Assembly (NCBI GenBank): GCA_022760435.1
Contig: JALEFY010000024.1
Location: 62,001 to 126,000, forward strand
Reading direction: 5' to 3'
Source: Neomegalonema sp.
GTDB lineage: Bacteria; Pseudomonadota; Alphaproteobacteria; Rhodobacterales; Rhodobacteraceae
Length of the DNA stretch: 64,000 nt
Below the pieces are notes generated by a model. It searched no databases and was not told the origin of the DNA. It saw only the letters and a program-made list of their open reading frames with translations. Positions 8,264 through 16,227 of the stretch are shown here, one piece after another (the first letter of the stretch is position 1; every line of letters begins with the position of its first letter). The position numbers and the translations under genes were made by a program.

Positions 8264-9070
8264 GTGCCGGTTACGACGCTTAGACGCCATCAAGCGCTGG
8301 AATTTGCCGCCCTCACCCTGAGCGCGGCCCTGTTTGCGATCCTTCTCCTCGGGGCCTTGGTGCTGAGCCATTTTCTGTGGCCCGACCAAGCCATCCTCGC
8401 CCGCTACGATATGCTGTTTCTCTACTGCATCTGCGTGCAGGCGCTGCTCATCGGCTTCGGGCTGGAGAGTTGGGAGGAAATGCGGGTGATCGCGCTCTAT
8501 CATCTGCTTGGCACCGGGATGGAGATCTTCAAGGTCCATGTCGGGTCCTGGGTCTACCCCGAGCCGGGGCTGATCCGGCTCTATGAAGTGCCGCTCTTTG
8601 CCGGTTTCATGTATAGCGCCGTCGGGAGTTTCATCGCGCGCGCCTGGCGGCTCTTTGATCTGAGGCTCGACGGCCCCCCCCCGCTCTGGGCGATGCTGCT
8701 GCTCGCATTGATCGCCTATGTCAATTTCATGACCCATCACGTCACCTATGACTTGCGATGGGTCTTGTTTGCCGCCTCACTGGTGCTGTTCTGGCGAAGC
8801 AGGCTGGGGATAACACTCTGCGGCTCCAACCTGAAACTGCCCTTGTTGCCCGTGCTCGTCGCGGTCGCTGTGTTGATCTGGGGGGCGGAGAATCTGGCGA
8901 CATGGGCCCGGGCATGGGCATATCCGTATCAGCTCGCAGGCTGGCGGCCAGTCGGGATCGCCAAGATCGGGAGCTGGTATCTGCTGATGCTGCTCAGTTT
9001 CGTGCTCGTGGCCAGCTTGCATCTGCGCCAAAAGCCATCGGGGCTTCAGCCAAGCTCGCAGAGGACCTGA
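8264..9070 (+). CDS. DUF817-family integral membrane protein
   Basis: 268 residues with about seven to eight hydrophobic helices, beginning after a short basic cytoplasmic tail (VTTLRRHQALEF). The segments LESWEEMRVIALYHLLGTGM, EIFKVHVGSWVYPEP, VPLFAGFMYSAVGSFIAR and NFMTHHVTYDLRW, with conserved charged and His residues within or near helices, fit the DUF817 family as I remember it. No biochemical role is established for that family. GTG 8264 is taken as start because the N-terminus fits and a GGAG lies upstream; the frame is open much further upstream but that part lies over the divergent TPR gene. The last 25 bp overlap the convergent protease gene. Confidence 0.75.
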   Translation: MPVTTLRRHQALEFAALTLSAALFAILLLGALVLSHFLWPDQAILARYDMLFLYCICVQALLIGFGLESWEEMRVIALYHLLGTGMEIFKVHVGSWVYPEPGLIRLYEVPLFAGFMYSAVGSFIARAWRLFDLRLDGPPPLWAMLLLALIAYVNFMTHHVTYDLRWVLFAASLVLFWRSRLGITLCGSNLKLPLLPVLVAVAVLIWGAENLATWARAWAYPYQLAGWRPVGIAKIGSWYLLMLLSFVLVASLHLRQKPSGLQPSSQRT

Positions 9071-9894
9071 TAAAGCGCGCCGCCGAGCCGCTCCACGATC
9101 ACGTCCTGCCCGAGATCGTCGCCCGCGCTTCTCACGACGGCGAAGTTGATCCCGTGCTGGCGCAAGAATACCGCCAGCATCCGCCGGTCAATGGCCAGCG
9201 CCAAGGGGGCGCTCGGGTCATCATGCACCTGCGCGAGCACGCCAGCGAGCAACCCGTCCTGATGCACCACCGGCGCGCCGGAAAAACCCACCACTGCGCC
9301 GGTTTCGAGCGCGAAACGCTCACCCGCGGGATCTTCGGCGCGAGGCGTCAACCGGGCGGGCAACACGCTCAGCGCGCCGAGCGGGTCGGTGCCAGCATAG
9401 CCCAGCACGCTCAGGGAGGTCTCTGGCGAGACATCGCGAAACGAGAGCACCAGGGTGTCCGAGATCGGTTGCTCGGGCCTAAGCAACGCCAGATCCCGCG
9501 CCGCATCCTGCGTGATCAGCCGGGCCGGGATCCGCGCCTCCGGTTGATTGGCCGGGATCACCGAAATGGCGCGGCAGCCGCGCACGGCATGGGCATTGGT
9601 GACGATGACACCGTCCGGATCGCCGATAAAGCCCATGGCAAAACCACTGCTGGTTGCAAGGCTCGGCGCCGCGGCGTTCGGCGCGGCAGGCTTGGTCTCG
9701 GCAAGCTTGGGTTCGACAGGCGGCGGCGCTGCGATCGTCGTCTTGGGCTTTTCTGCCTCGTTCCCTCTGACCCCATCAGCCCCGGATCCGGCGCAGCCGC
9801 TCAACAGGCCCAGGCAGAGCAGCGCCGGACCTGTCCAGAGCAGAAATCTGCGCGAAACGCGCCCATGGCCACGATGGGTACTCGTCCTCATCAT
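9046..9894 (-). CDS. Trypsin-like serine protease lipoprotein
   Basis: 282 residues. A twin-basic, hydrophobic signal peptide ends in the lipobox LLSGC, so the protein should be acylated and envelope-anchored. A Pro/Ala-rich linker precedes a chymotrypsin/DegP-type core with TNAHAV (catalytic His), AARDLALL (Asp) and GFSGAPV (Ser, replacing the usual GNSGGP). No PDZ domain follows, unlike DegP/DegQ. Start ATG 9894 (a second ATG follows) is supported by AAGGGGA upstream; a longer frame would run into ccmH. It lies 83 bp downstream of ccmH on the same strand. A role in envelope quality control is inference from the family. Confidence 0.78.
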   Translation of the reverse strand: MMRTSTHRGHGRVSRRFLLWTGPALLCLGLLSGCAGSGADGVRGNEAEKPKTTIAAPPPVEPKLAETKPAAPNAAAPSLATSSGFAMGFIGDPDGVIVTNAHAVRGCRAISVIPANQPEARIPARLITQDAARDLALLRPEQPISDTLVLSFRDVSPETSLSVLGYAGTDPLGALSVLPARLTPRAEDPAGERFALETGAVVGFSGAPVVHQDGLLAGVLAQVHDDPSAPLALAIDRRMLAVFLRQHGINFAVVRSAGDDLGQDVIVERLGGALYQVLCELG

Positions 9895-9977
9895 GCAATC
9901 CCCTTGTTTCGCTTCGCGCCGGAAATGCACCGCCTCGCGCCAGCTAGAGACAGGCTGGCCCTCACGGTAGGCATGGC

Positions 9978-10457
9978 TCACTTTTCGCGCATCAACGCGT
10001 CAAGGCGCTGCTTCTCAAGCTCGGTCAGCGGTGCCTGCACCGGCGCCTCCGCTTCGACCGCGTCGCCGCCGCCTGCCCGTCCTGTCCGGCGCAGATACCA
10101 GATGAGGCCGAGCAGCGCAAAGAGCGCGGGGAGGCCCCACACCAATGCGTTCTTCACTGAAAACTCGGGCTTGAGCAGGACATATTCGCCGTAATAATCA
10201 ACCAGCGTCTGTTTGACCTGAGCATTGCTCTGCCCGGCGAGAAGTTGCTCGCGCACCAGCCGACGCATATCCCCGGCGATCTGTGCATCGCTCTCATCAA
10301 TGGACTGGTTCTGGCAAACCACGCAGCGCAGCTCCGAGGAGATTTCGCGCGCCCGTGCCTCAAGGGCCGGATCGGCCAGCATCTCTTCGGGCTCGACAGC
10401 CATGGCCGGAGCGAAGGTGCCCAGCAGCATCACAATCACAACAAGGAACAAACGCAT
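9978..10457 (-). CDS. ccmH: Cytochrome c maturation protein CcmH (CycL/Ccl2)
   Basis: 159 residues. A signal peptide ending in AMA is followed by a periplasmic thioredoxin-like helical domain with the redox motif LRCVVC (Cys45, Cys48), one membrane helix (ALVWGLPALFALLGLIWYL) and a short C-terminal tail. CcmH reduces apocytochrome c thiols and forms the haem ligation complex with CcmF in System I maturation. The short form, without the CcmI TPR domain, is the usual alphaproteobacterial one. It starts 3 bp after the ccmF stop, indicating one operon. A class I cytochrome c that would need this machinery is encoded at 47.2 kb. Confidence 0.93.
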   Translation of the reverse strand: MRLFLVVIVMLLGTFAPAMAVEPEEMLADPALEARAREISSELRCVVCQNQSIDESDAQIAGDMRRLVREQLLAGQSNAQVKQTLVDYYGEYVLLKPEFSVKNALVWGLPALFALLGLIWYLRRTGRAGGGDAVEAEAPVQAPLTELEKQRLDALMREK

Positions 10458-10460
10458 CGA

Positions 10461-12431
10461 CTACTCCGCTGGCACTGCTTGACCGGCCATCGCACCGCGG
10501 CGCGCCGGAGCCCCGACCCGGTGACGCCGATCGGTCAGGCTGACGATACCGCCCAGCGCCATGACCAGGGCCCCGATCCAGATCCAGTTGGCAAAGGGTT
10601 TGATATAGGTGCGCAAGGCCCAGGAGCCGTCCTCGCGCTGATCGCCCAGCGACAGATACACGTCATCAAGCAGGCCGGACCGGATCCCGCTCTCCGTGGT
10701 TGGCATCCGCTGCACGGTGTAGAGCCGCTTTTCGGTGTGCAGAACCACCCCGTCGGACAGGGCCTGCCCTTGCTCGGCAAACCGGATCGCCGCGCGATCG
10801 GCGATGAAATTGGGCCCTTGCACCCGGCGCACATCCTCAAACTCGAACTGGTAGGCACCGACTTCCCAACGATCGCCAGGGCGCACCAGCCGGACATCTT
10901 CCTGCTCGAGACCGGTCAGCAGGGTGATGCCCATCACGGTGAGCCCGAGCCCCAGATGGCCGAGGATCTTGCCCCAATCGGCACCGCGCAGACGGGTAAG
11001 GCGCCCCAGATCCCAGCGGCTGCGCTCGCCCAGATCGATCAGGGCACCAAGGATCAGCCAGGCGGCCAGGGCTGCGCCAAAGGGGGCCAGCAGCGATCCG
11101 CCACGGTAGAAGACATAGATTGCCGCCGCCGCGATCAGGGAAAGCGCCGCCGCAACCCAGAGCTTGCGCAGCGCCGCCGCCGCATCGCCGCGCTTCCAGG
11201 GCAGCATCGCGCCGATGGGCAGCGCCAGGATCAGCGGTACCATGAGCCAACCGAAGACCATGTCGAAATAGGGTGCTCCGACCGAGATCGTGTCCCCCAT
11301 CGCCTCATAAACCAGGGGTGCCATGGTACCGATGAACACCGCCGCTGTCGCCACCGCGAGCAGGACGTTATTGAGCAGCAACGCACCCTCGCGCGAGACC
11401 GGGGCGAAGATCGAGCCAGAAGACAGGCTCTCGGCCCGCAGCGCGTAGAGCCAGAGCGATCCGCCAAGAAAGACGCACAGGATCAGCAGGATAACGCTCC
11501 CGCGTGCCGGATCGGTGGCAAAGGCATGCACCGAGGTCAGCAGGCCGGAACGCACGATGAAGGTACCGATCAGGCTGAGCGAGAAGGCGAGGATCGCCAG
11601 CAGGATCGTCCAGCTCTTGAGCTCGCCGCGCTTCTCGACCACCACCGCCGAGTGCAGCAGCGCCGCCGCCGCGAGCCAGGGCATGAACGACACGTTCTCG
11701 ACCGGATCCCAGAACCACCAACCGCCCCAGCCAAGCTCGTAATAGGCCCAATAGGAGCCGAGCGCGATGCCGATGGTCAGCGACACCCAGGCTGCCAGCG
11801 TCCAGGGCCGCACCCAGCGCGCCCATGCCGCATCGACCCGCCCCTCGATCAGCGCCGCCACCGCGAAGGAATAGGCGGTCGAGAGCCCGACATAGCCCAG
11901 ATAGAGAAATGGTGGATGGAAGGCGAGGCCGGGATCTTGCAACAGCGGGTTCAGGTCATTGCCATCCGCCGGCATCATCGCCAGACGCTCGAACGGGTTC
12001 GAGGTAAAAAGGATAAAGCCGAGAAACGCGACCCCGATCATCCCCTGCACCGCCAGCGTCCGCGCTTTCAGCGGTGCCGGCAGATTGCGGCCGAACCAAC
12101 CGATCATCGCGCCGAACAGCGCCAGCGTCAGCACCCAGAGCAGCATCGAGCCCTCGTGATTACCCCAGACGCCCGACACCTTATAGAGCATCGGCTTGGC
12201 AGAATGAGAGTTGCGCGCGACCAGCGACACCGAGAAATCGGATGTAACAAAAGCATGTGTGAGCGCGGCAAAGGCGACCGCGATCAGCAGGAATTGCGCG
12301 GTGGCCGCCGCAGGGGCCAGCCGCATGAAATCGGCATGGCCGCGCGCCGCCCCGATCAGGGGGACGCTGGCCTGCACGCAAGCGATCAAAAGCGCCAGAA
12401 CCAGCGCGAAGTGTCCAAGTTCAGCTATCAT
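10461..12431 (-). CDS. ccmF: Haem lyase subunit CcmF (CycK/Ccl1)
   Basis: 656-residue polytopic membrane protein of System I cytochrome c maturation that delivers haem from CcmE to apocytochromes. The tryptophan-rich WWD domain is clear (GWGGWWFWDPVENVSFMPWL, about residues 232-251), flanked by conserved His-containing loops such as GVWGNHEGSMLLW and AFHPPFLYLGYVG. The large periplasmic domain near the C-terminus (ENVRLVRPG-like region) is complete. ATG 12431 is the natural start. Directly followed by ccmH; the thiol-disulfide oxidoreductase ccmG and the haem chaperone ccmE, often adjacent, are not in this window. Confidence 0.95.
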   Translation of the reverse strand: MIAELGHFALVLALLIACVQASVPLIGAARGHADFMRLAPAAATAQFLLIAVAFAALTHAFVTSDFSVSLVARNSHSAKPMLYKVSGVWGNHEGSMLLWVLTLALFGAMIGWFGRNLPAPLKARTLAVQGMIGVAFLGFILFTSNPFERLAMMPADGNDLNPLLQDPGLAFHPPFLYLGYVGLSTAYSFAVAALIEGRVDAAWARWVRPWTLAAWVSLTIGIALGSYWAYYELGWGGWWFWDPVENVSFMPWLAAAALLHSAVVVEKRGELKSWTILLAILAFSLSLIGTFIVRSGLLTSVHAFATDPARGSVILLILCVFLGGSLWLYALRAESLSSGSIFAPVSREGALLLNNVLLAVATAAVFIGTMAPLVYEAMGDTISVGAPYFDMVFGWLMVPLILALPIGAMLPWKRGDAAAALRKLWVAAALSLIAAAAIYVFYRGGSLLAPFGAALAAWLILGALIDLGERSRWDLGRLTRLRGADWGKILGHLGLGLTVMGITLLTGLEQEDVRLVRPGDRWEVGAYQFEFEDVRRVQGPNFIADRAAIRFAEQGQALSDGVVLHTEKRLYTVQRMPTTESGIRSGLLDDVYLSLGDQREDGSWALRTYIKPFANWIWIGALVMALGGIVSLTDRRHRVGAPARRGAMAGQAVPAE

Positions 12432-12615
12432 GCCTGCACCATACGTCCTTGCCCGCTCAGGCCATAGGCGCGCGGTGTCGCAGCGCGCCTCACCCTGTCG
12501 ATGCCACCCATCCCGAACGACAAACCGTTAAAACCTCAGGCAGATGTCGTTTTATGGGCATTGGTTTCAAGTTGCAGGGATGGGTTTCCAAGCATGATGC
12601 CGGGCTGATCGCCGG

Positions 12616-13029
12616 TTACTGACCGCCTTCTTCCATACAGATCAGCCCCCAGGGCGTGCCGAATCGGTCGGTTACCAGTGCATAGGCTTTCGCATAAAAG
12701 GTCTGCTGCACCGGCATGGCCACCGAGCCCCCTTCGGACAAGTCGGCAAAGACGCGCTCGACCTCAGCGACGCTGGGCAGATCGACATGCACATTAAAGC
12801 CCTGGGGCGTCTTGTAATGCGGCGCCGGCGGATCGCCGCCCATCAGGATCGACTTGCCATCCTTCATCAGGCAGGCATGAGCGATCTTGTCATGCCAGTG
12901 CAATGGCATATCCGCAGCGTCGGGCGTCTCGCCAAAGGGAAACAGGATCGGATTAGGCGCATCGAACAGGTCGGAATAAAATTCAAACGCTTCCTTGCAA
13001 TTGCCGTCAAAGCTCAGATACGGGACCAT
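12616..13029 (-). CDS. VOC-fold (glyoxalase/PhnB-like) protein
   Basis: 137 residues with the paired beta-alpha-beta-beta-beta modules of the vicinal-oxygen-chelate superfamily. The opening YLSFDGNCKEAFEFYSDLF and the ending TDRFGTPWGLIC are typical of the PhnB / 3-demethylubiquinone-methyltransferase-like branch, whose members have no agreed substrate. It stands alone, divergent from the PPTase gene, with no link to ccmF other than orientation. It is too generic to assign a reaction and is probably not part of the PKS-NRPS locus. Confidence 0.82.
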   Translation of the reverse strand: MVPYLSFDGNCKEAFEFYSDLFDAPNPILFPFGETPDAADMPLHWHDKIAHACLMKDGKSILMGGDPPAPHYKTPQGFNVHVDLPSVAEVERVFADLSEGGSVAMPVQQTFYAKAYALVTDRFGTPWGLICMEEGGQ

Positions 13030-13247
13030 CGCCTGGTTCTCCCTTCATGTTATGGATTGTGGTTTTTCTGGTCGCGGTGAACTCTTGGCGACGCTGATCG
13101 CGCACCTTTGGTCAACCTATTGGTTTTGTATCGAACGGCACGATCGCCGTCAATATGGGATTGTGACAAGGCCTCGCTTCGGCCCCGGGCATCCCACGCC
13201 CCCCAAATCAGCAAATAGGCGCGCAGGCTTTTTCGTGGTAATCACCG

Positions 13248-13997
13248 ATGATGCACGCGCCGGCCGCCAGCCTATCGGCTCTCAAGAACGATCAAATCCA
13301 TGTCTGGACAGCCAGCTTGCAGGCCAGCAGCAGCGAGCTGGCCCTCGCGCGCACCTGGCTCAGCGAGCCTGAGACCGAGCGCGCCGAGCGTTATCGGTTC
13401 GAAAAGGATCAGCGCCGCTTCATCATCGGGCGCGCCTGGCTGCGCAAATGTCTGGGTCGATATCTGGACGTGGACCCGGGCATCGTGCCCTTGCGCACGG
13501 GGCGCCATGGCAAGCCGGAATTACCTCAGGAATTGCGCTTCAACCTCACTCGCAGCAGCGAGCATGCGATGATCGCGCTGAGCTGGCGGCGTCCGCTCGG
13601 GGTCGATCTCGAGATCCAGGATCGCGAGCGCGGCACCCACAATAGCGCCATTGCCGACACGCTGTTTTCCAGCAGCGAGAGACGGGTGCTCTCGCAAGCG
13701 GATCCCGAGCGCGCGGCGGATCTGTTCTTGCGGCTGTGGACCCGCAAGGAAGCGCTGGCCAAGGCCCATGGCGAGGGGCTGGGCATCGCCTTGCACGATT
13801 TGAGCATCCCGCTGGTCGAGAGTGCGCGGCCGCTCGAATTCTCAAGCCTTGGGCAAAGCTGGACCCTGCTTCCTGTGGAAGCACCGCCGCAGCACTGCGC
13901 CGCTTTGGTGGCTCAGGGACGTTTTCGCGCTCAAGTGATCCAAAATTCACGGTTAATTTCGAAGATTGGGTCAGTCTTTCCCGAAAGTCTCTTGTAG
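13248..13997 (+). CDS. Sfp-type 4'-phosphopantetheinyl transferase
   Basis: 249-residue pseudo-dimeric PPTase that transfers phosphopantetheine from CoA to serine of carrier proteins. Key motifs: RFIIGRAWLRK (N-half), FNLTRSS in place of the usual FNLSHS, the metal-binding GVDLE, and FSSSERR followed by LWTRKEALAKAHGEGL. The length fits the broad-specificity Sfp class rather than the shorter AcpS. It lies 49 bp upstream of, and on the same strand as, the PKS-NRPS genes, so it is almost certainly the dedicated activator of their four carrier domains. Two ATG codons (13248 and 13251) are equally possible starts; there is no strong ribosome site. Confidence 0.9.
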   Translation: MMHAPAASLSALKNDQIHVWTASLQASSSELALARTWLSEPETERAERYRFEKDQRRFIIGRAWLRKCLGRYLDVDPGIVPLRTGRHGKPELPQELRFNLTRSSEHAMIALSWRRPLGVDLEIQDRERGTHNSAIADTLFSSSERRVLSQADPERAADLFLRLWTRKEALAKAHGEGLGIALHDLSIPLVESARPLEFSSLGQSWTLLPVEAPPQHCAALVAQGRFRAQVIQNSRLISKIGSVFPESLL

Positions 13998-14046
13998 AAA
14001 CGAGCTGAGATAGACAAGGGCGGCGATTGGTCGAGGGTTAGAGCGC

Positions 14047-16227
14047 GTGACGGCAGAAAGGGCAGAAGAAGCGGATATCGTGCTCGCGGCGAGTTTCACG
14101 ATCGACCCGGCGCGCGAGACGATGGCGTATTTGTCGGACCTGCTCGGCTGGCGCGGCGGGGTCGAGATCGCTCCTTACGCGCAGGTGTTTCAACAGATCC
14201 TCGATCCGATGAGCGCCCTGCGCCGCGGCAGCAATCGGGCGAGCGTGCTGGCGATCCGGCTGCGCGATCTCATCGCGGGCGATCAGAGCCCGCAGGACTG
14301 CGCCGAGGAACTCGCCGCCACCATCGCGTCGGTGAGCTGGCCCGCGCCGCTGCTGGTGCTGCTCTGCCCGCAAGAGCGGCCCGATCCGCAGATCGAGGCG
14401 GCGCAAGGCGTGCTCGCCGAGCGACTGGCGGGGCAACTGGCGGGGCGCTCGAATGTCTCGCTCGCGCGCGCCGAGGACGCCTTTGCGCTTTATGAGGTGC
14501 CCGCGCCCTTTGACCCGATCGCCGATGCGAGCGGCCATGTCCCCTATACCGAAGCCGGGATGGCGGCGCTCGGGGCCCAGATCATCCGCTGGACCGACGC
14601 CGCGACCCGCAAGCCGCTGAAGATCCTCGCCAGCGATTGCGACCACACCTTATGGGCGGGTGTGCTGGGCGAGGATGGGGTGGACGGGATCACGCTCAGC
14701 GCGGGCCATCTCGCTTTGCAAGCCGCATTGGCCGCGCAGGCCGAGGCCGGGCGGGTGGTGGCGCTCCTCTCCAAGAACGAAGATGCCGATGTGCTGCGCG
14801 CCTTTGACGAGCGGGACGAATTCGCGCTGCCGCTCTCCTCGGTGCTGGCGCGGTCCATCGGCTGGGAGCCAAAGCCGCAGGGGCTCGCGCAGATCGCGGC
14901 GCGCTTCGAGGCCGGGCTCGATACGGTGCTGTTTCTCGATGACAACCCGGTCGAATGCGCCCAGATGCAGGCGGCGCATCCGGCGGTCACCACGATCCGG
15001 GTGCCGACCGATCCGGCGCAGATCGCCCGCTTTGCCGCGCATCTGTGGCCGCTCGATCTGACGGGCACCACGGATGAGGACCGCAAGCGGGTGCAGCGCT
15101 ACCGCGATGAAGCCGCAAGGGCTGAAGAGCGTCAGCACGCCGGAACGCTGCGCGATTTTCTCGCCTCCTTGCAGCTTCGGATCGAGATCGACGCCGCCGC
15201 TCCGGCGGATCTGCCGCGCCTCGCGCAGCTTTCCTTGCGCACCACCCAGTTCAATGCCGCGCTCAAGCCGATGAGCGAGGCCGAGCTTGCCGGGCAGATC
15301 AGCGATCCGGCGGCGCTGTTGTTCACGGTGCGGGTGCGCGATCGGTTCGGCGATTACGGTCTGGTCGGCGCGATGCGCGCCCAGATCGAAGGCGCACGAC
15401 TGTCCGTCGATCAGTTCCTGCTGTCCTGCCGGGCGCTCGGGCGCGGGGTCGAGCACGCGATGCTGCGCAGGCTCGGCGAGGCCGCCGAGCAGCACGGGGC
15501 CGAAGAAATCGCGCTCGAGATCACCCATGGCCCGCGCAACCAACCGGTGCGCGCCTTCCTCGCGAAGGTGCTCGGTACCGCCGAGCTGGCCGCCGAGCTG
15601 CCCCCCGATCTTGCGGAAGGCACGCTCTTGCGCCCCGCTTGCGGCTATCGCGCCGCCGCCTTCGATGCCGATGCCCCGGATGCCGAGGATCGCCCGGCCC
15701 CGGCCAGCACGAGCGGCAGCGATGCGCTCACCCGGTCGGCGGCCTATGAGCGGCTCTCGCTCGAGCTGACCAGCGCCAGAGCGCTTCTCGCCGCCTTGCG
15801 CGGCTCGGCGCTTGCACGCCCGGCGCTCGAAACCCCCTGGCGCGCCCCTGCTCCGGGGCTGGAGGCGCAGATCACCGCGATCTGGGAAGACGTGCTCGGC
15901 CTCACCGGTATCGGTGCCGAAGACCGCTTCGTCGATCTGGGCGGGCGCTCGATCCAGCTCGTGCGCATCCATGCCCGCATCGTCACCGAGCTCGGCCTGC
16001 CCGCCGCGCTCACCGATCTGTTCGAGCACACCAGCCCCGCCGCCCTTGCCCGGCATCTGAGCCGCACGCGCCCGCAAGCGCAGGGCGCCCATGCCCGCAT
16101 CCATGCCCGCATCGAGGAACGGGCACGAAAGATGCTTGCCAAGCGTCTTGCTCAGCCCGTTGCTCAACCCGGCACAAATCCCCTGGCCCAGACCGCCGCT
16201 CCCCAAGGCAGGACCGCCAAACCATGA
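14047..16227 (+). CDS. FkbH-type HAD-IIIC loading enzyme fused to an acyl carrier protein
   Basis: 726 residues. An N-terminal extension (about 1-185) precedes the HAD-IIIC/FkbH domain with the nucleophile motif ASDCDHTLWAGVLGEDG (Asp197, Asp199), LLSKNEDADV and FLDDNPVE (Asp298/299). A GNAT-like part follows (about 365-530; DRFGDYGLVG, LSCRALGRGVEHAML). After an Ala-rich linker comes a carrier domain with LGGRSIQL (Ser635 for phosphopantetheine) and an Ala/Gln-rich tail. Known FkbH enzymes dephosphorylate 1,3-bisphosphoglycerate while loading glyceryl on an ACP; some related domains load lactate. As the first protein of the locus it is the likely starter-unit loader. GTG 14047 start; its stop overlaps the next ATG (ATGA). 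Confidence 0.88.
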   Translation: MTAERAEEADIVLAASFTIDPARETMAYLSDLLGWRGGVEIAPYAQVFQQILDPMSALRRGSNRASVLAIRLRDLIAGDQSPQDCAEELAATIASVSWPAPLLVLLCPQERPDPQIEAAQGVLAERLAGQLAGRSNVSLARAEDAFALYEVPAPFDPIADASGHVPYTEAGMAALGAQIIRWTDAATRKPLKILASDCDHTLWAGVLGEDGVDGITLSAGHLALQAALAAQAEAGRVVALLSKNEDADVLRAFDERDEFALPLSSVLARSIGWEPKPQGLAQIAARFEAGLDTVLFLDDNPVECAQMQAAHPAVTTIRVPTDPAQIARFAAHLWPLDLTGTTDEDRKRVQRYRDEAARAEERQHAGTLRDFLASLQLRIEIDAAAPADLPRLAQLSLRTTQFNAALKPMSEAELAGQISDPAALLFTVRVRDRFGDYGLVGAMRAQIEGARLSVDQFLLSCRALGRGVEHAMLRRLGEAAEQHGAEEIALEITHGPRNQPVRAFLAKVLGTAELAAELPPDLAEGTLLRPACGYRAAAFDADAPDAEDRPAPASTSGSDALTRSAAYERLSLELTSARALLAALRGSALARPALETPWRAPAPGLEAQITAIWEDVLGLTGIGAEDRFVDLGGRSIQLVRIHARIVTELGLPAALTDLFEHTSPAALARHLSRTRPQAQGAHARIHARIEERARKMLAKRLAQPVAQPGTNPLAQTAAPQGRTAKP

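Noticed and set aside
10245-12467. Plus-strand open frame of 740 codons
   Set aside because: It lies opposite ccmF and ccmH, which have unmistakable motifs; the translation is a low-complexity Arg/Gln/His shadow.
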